Assembly (NCBI GenBank): GCA_965200955.1 | Contig: OZ241742.1 | Coordinates: 248,001-312,000 of the forward strand | Source: Bin80 sp026708685 | GTDB taxonomy: Bacteria; Bacteroidota; Rhodothermia; Rhodothermales; Bin80 | DNA length: 64,000 bases | Direction of reading: 5' to 3' | Part shown: piece after piece, positions 62,412 through 64,000 of the stretch | Layout of the letters: the number at the start of each line of letters is the position of its first letter | Numbering within the stretch: the first letter of the stretch is position 1 | The notes under the pieces: generated by a model | The model's input: only the letters and a program-made list of their open reading frames with translations | Database searches by the model: none | Told to the model about the DNA's origin: nothing | Position numbers and translations under genes: made by a program

Positions 62412-64000
62412 GTCTGCGAGAACAAACCCATGGACGCATGTACATCGTCCTAACTGCACTAGCACTGTTTCCCTTGATCATTGCAGGTCAGTTGATATGG
62501 CTCAACCTTGCTCAGGGAGATCACCTGCGGGAGCTGGGACTGCGGCAGGCAGAATCTCAGCAGATCCTGCCACCCCAGCGCGGTGAAATTATTGATCAGC
62601 AGGGGCGCCCACTGGTTGTCAATTCACCACGATATAAAGTGGCCCTTGATCCTCTGGCCCCTGGATTTGAAGACGAGAAAACGTTTTTTCTGGTTCGCTT
62701 GTCCTCTTTGACAGGCATGCCCATTTCAGAGCTTCAGTCAAAGATCGAAAAGCGCGTCAGCCAGCAGTTCGTGCGTTTGGTGGATATAACACCCGATCAA
62801 CGTCAGGAAGTGGATTCGTGGGATCTTCCGGGAGTGATCATTGAAGAGCACTTTCAGCGACAGTATGTCTACAGACAAACAGCCTCCCACATTCTGGGAC
62901 GCATAGATGTGGACGGCCATGGGGTAGCAGGACTTGAACTTGAATATGATGCCTACCTGACCGGAGTGCCCGGTCGTCGCACCCTTCTACGGGATCGGCG
63001 TGGATTCCTTCGTGTTGACGCAGAGGGAGTTGTCGTTGATGCGGTAGATGGAGAAACCCTGGTCCTCACGGTTGATCTGATCCGTCAGACCATCATGGAA
63101 GAAGAACTGGCTCGTGGAGTTACCCAGTCGGGGGCCGTTCAGGGAAGTGCAATCGCCGTTGACCCATCCACTGGCGCGATTCTGGCGATGGCAAATGTTC
63201 CAACCTACGACCCGAATGCACCGATGCTTTCTGCGGTCTCCACTTGGCGTAACCGTGCGATCACCGACCGACTGGAGCCTGGATCATCCTTTAAGCTCAT
63301 TGCTGCATCGGCCGCCCTTGAATCAGGAATGACCACCATGGATCGCATTGTCAATACTGGGAATGGTCAGTTTCAGATTGCCAGTTATACCATCAATGAT
63401 ATTGTCGAGTATGGAGAACTCACCTTTAAGGATGTTATTGTTAAAAGCAGCAATGTGGGAATGGCCCTTACGACCAAAGAAATGCCCGAAGAAACACTCT
63501 ATGGCTACATTCGCAATTTTGGGTTTGGACAGAAAACATGGATTGATCTTCCAGGAGAGACCGCAGGGTTTTTGAAACGAACCGACCGATGGAGCAGAAC
63601 AACCAAAACTGCACTCAGTATCGGCTACGAGATTGATGTAACACCTCTTCAGATCCTCATGGCTTATGCAGCTTTGGCCAATGATGGTCTCCTTCGCCAG
63701 CCCTACATCGTCGCCGAACGACGGGATGTTACAGGAAACCTGCTCTGGAGTGCACAAAATGACCCGGCCCGAACGGATTCCATACGACGAGTCCTTTCCC
63801 ATGAGACTTCTCAACGTCTCATATCCGCACTGGAGGATGTGGTCCAACGTGGAACCGCTACTGATGCTCAGATTCCTCACATCACGGTTGCTGGAAAAAC
63901 GGGTACGGCCCGTAAAACGGTTTACGGCCGATACATTGATCAGTACCGGTCCACCTTTGTGGGGTTTTACCCTGCTGAAAACCCAGAAATCGCAATGATT
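62408..64000 (+). CDS. ftsI: Penicillin-binding protein FtsI/PBP2-type transpeptidase, 3' end outside window
   Basis: The first 531 residues of a class B PBP are seen; the gene runs past the right edge. A membrane helix lies at about 12-33, followed by the dimerisation domain with RGEIIDQQGRPLVVN near 58. The transpeptidase motifs are SSFK (Ser293 nucleophile, Lys296), SSN (347-349) and KTG (497-499). The start ATG 62408 overlaps the ftsL-like stop (ATGA). Its place in the mraZ-rsmH-ftsL series makes septal FtsI (PBP3) the likely identity. Confidence 0.93.
   Translation, partial: MSLREQTHGRMYIVLTALALFPLIIAGQLIWLNLAQGDHLRELGLRQAESQQILPPQRGEIIDQQGRPLVVNSPRYKVALDPLAPGFEDEKTFFLVRLSSLTGMPISELQSKIEKRVSQQFVRLVDITPDQRQEVDSWDLPGVIIEEHFQRQYVYRQTASHILGRIDVDGHGVAGLELEYDAYLTGVPGRRTLLRDRRGFLRVDAEGVVVDAVDGETLVLTVDLIRQTIMEEELARGVTQSGAVQGSAIAVDPSTGAILAMANVPTYDPNAPMLSAVSTWRNRAITDRLEPGSSFKLIAASAALESGMTTMDRIVNTGNGQFQIASYTINDIVEYGELTFKDVIVKSSNVGMALTTKEMPEETLYGYIRNFGFGQKTWIDLPGETAGFLKRTDRWSRTTKTALSIGYEIDVTPLQILMAYAALANDGLLRQPYIVAERRDVTGNLLWSAQNDPARTDSIRRVLSHETSQRLISALEDVVQRGTATDAQIPHITVAGKTGTARKTVYGRYIDQYRSTFVGFYPAENPEIAMI

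Noticed and set aside
1..64000. CRISPR array, rRNA genes, riboswitch or replication origin
   Set aside because: No regularly spaced repeats, no rRNA sequence, no known riboswitch core and no DnaA-box cluster were seen on reading.

Overview
The window reads as a chromosome segment of a Gram-negative member of the Bacteroidota/Rhodothermota side of the FCB group, most likely Rhodothermota; this is inferred from families, not from a marker-gene tree. The evidence is TonB-dependent receptors with an N-terminal carboxypeptidase-regulatory-like domain, DUF4249 lipoproteins, DUF5686 outer-membrane proteins, S46 dipeptidyl-peptidases, a long Bacteroidota-type ATP synthase subunit a, and an ATP synthase operon without atpD/atpC. 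The PSD1/DUF1501 genes and the sulfatase are families best known from marine Planctomycetota, Verrucomicrobiota and some Rhodothermota, which suggests a marine degrader of sulfated polymers.

Layout. 1-9268: a tightly coupled, plus-strand array PSD1 (5' end outside the window) - DUF1501 - PSD1 - DUF1501 - DUF2231/cytochrome/LRR fusion - sulfatase, running with a 4-base gap into a TonB-dependent receptor and a DUF4249 lipoprotein (9273-12789). A second receptor/DUF4249 pair follows (13179-16787). 17143-19000: a minus-strand AbiE-like toxin-antitoxin module with a 45-nt near-perfect palindrome at its start. 19228-25933: paired PH-domain membrane proteins, an SDR protein, msrB, tRNA-Leu, and an S46 peptidase preceded by a shortened S46-like protein that has lost its catalytic His and Ser. 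26042-32703: patatin-like phospholipase, two tandem DUF5686 proteins and a pseudouridine synthase. 32809-36391: an ABC-type ATPase gene split by an IS1380-family element (17-bp terminal repeats, 5-bp target duplication); exact excision restores one 516-residue reading frame. 36392-38887: sparse region, an unknown protein, an AlkA-type glycosylase and a small secreted protein with a terminator.

38920-49577 is minus strand: sialate O-acetylesterase plus TamB, a poorly coding 1.1-kb stretch, then a tolC-mlaC-glycosyltransferase operon. 49974-57275 is plus strand: DUF721, M23 peptidase, bactofilin, then atpZ/I-B-E-F-H-A-G. Two tRNA-Ser genes, a methyltransferase and pyrG lead to the start of the division/cell-wall (dcw) cluster: mraZ with a three-box MraZ operator, rsmH, ftsL and ftsI (cut by the window end).

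A recurring theme is adjacent paralogue pairs (PSD1, DUF1501, receptor/DUF4249, PH-domain, S46, DUF5686, tRNA-Ser). The most noteworthy items are the PSD1/DUF1501/sulfatase/TonB array, the S46 pseudopeptidase, the IS-split ATPase and the AbiE palindrome.
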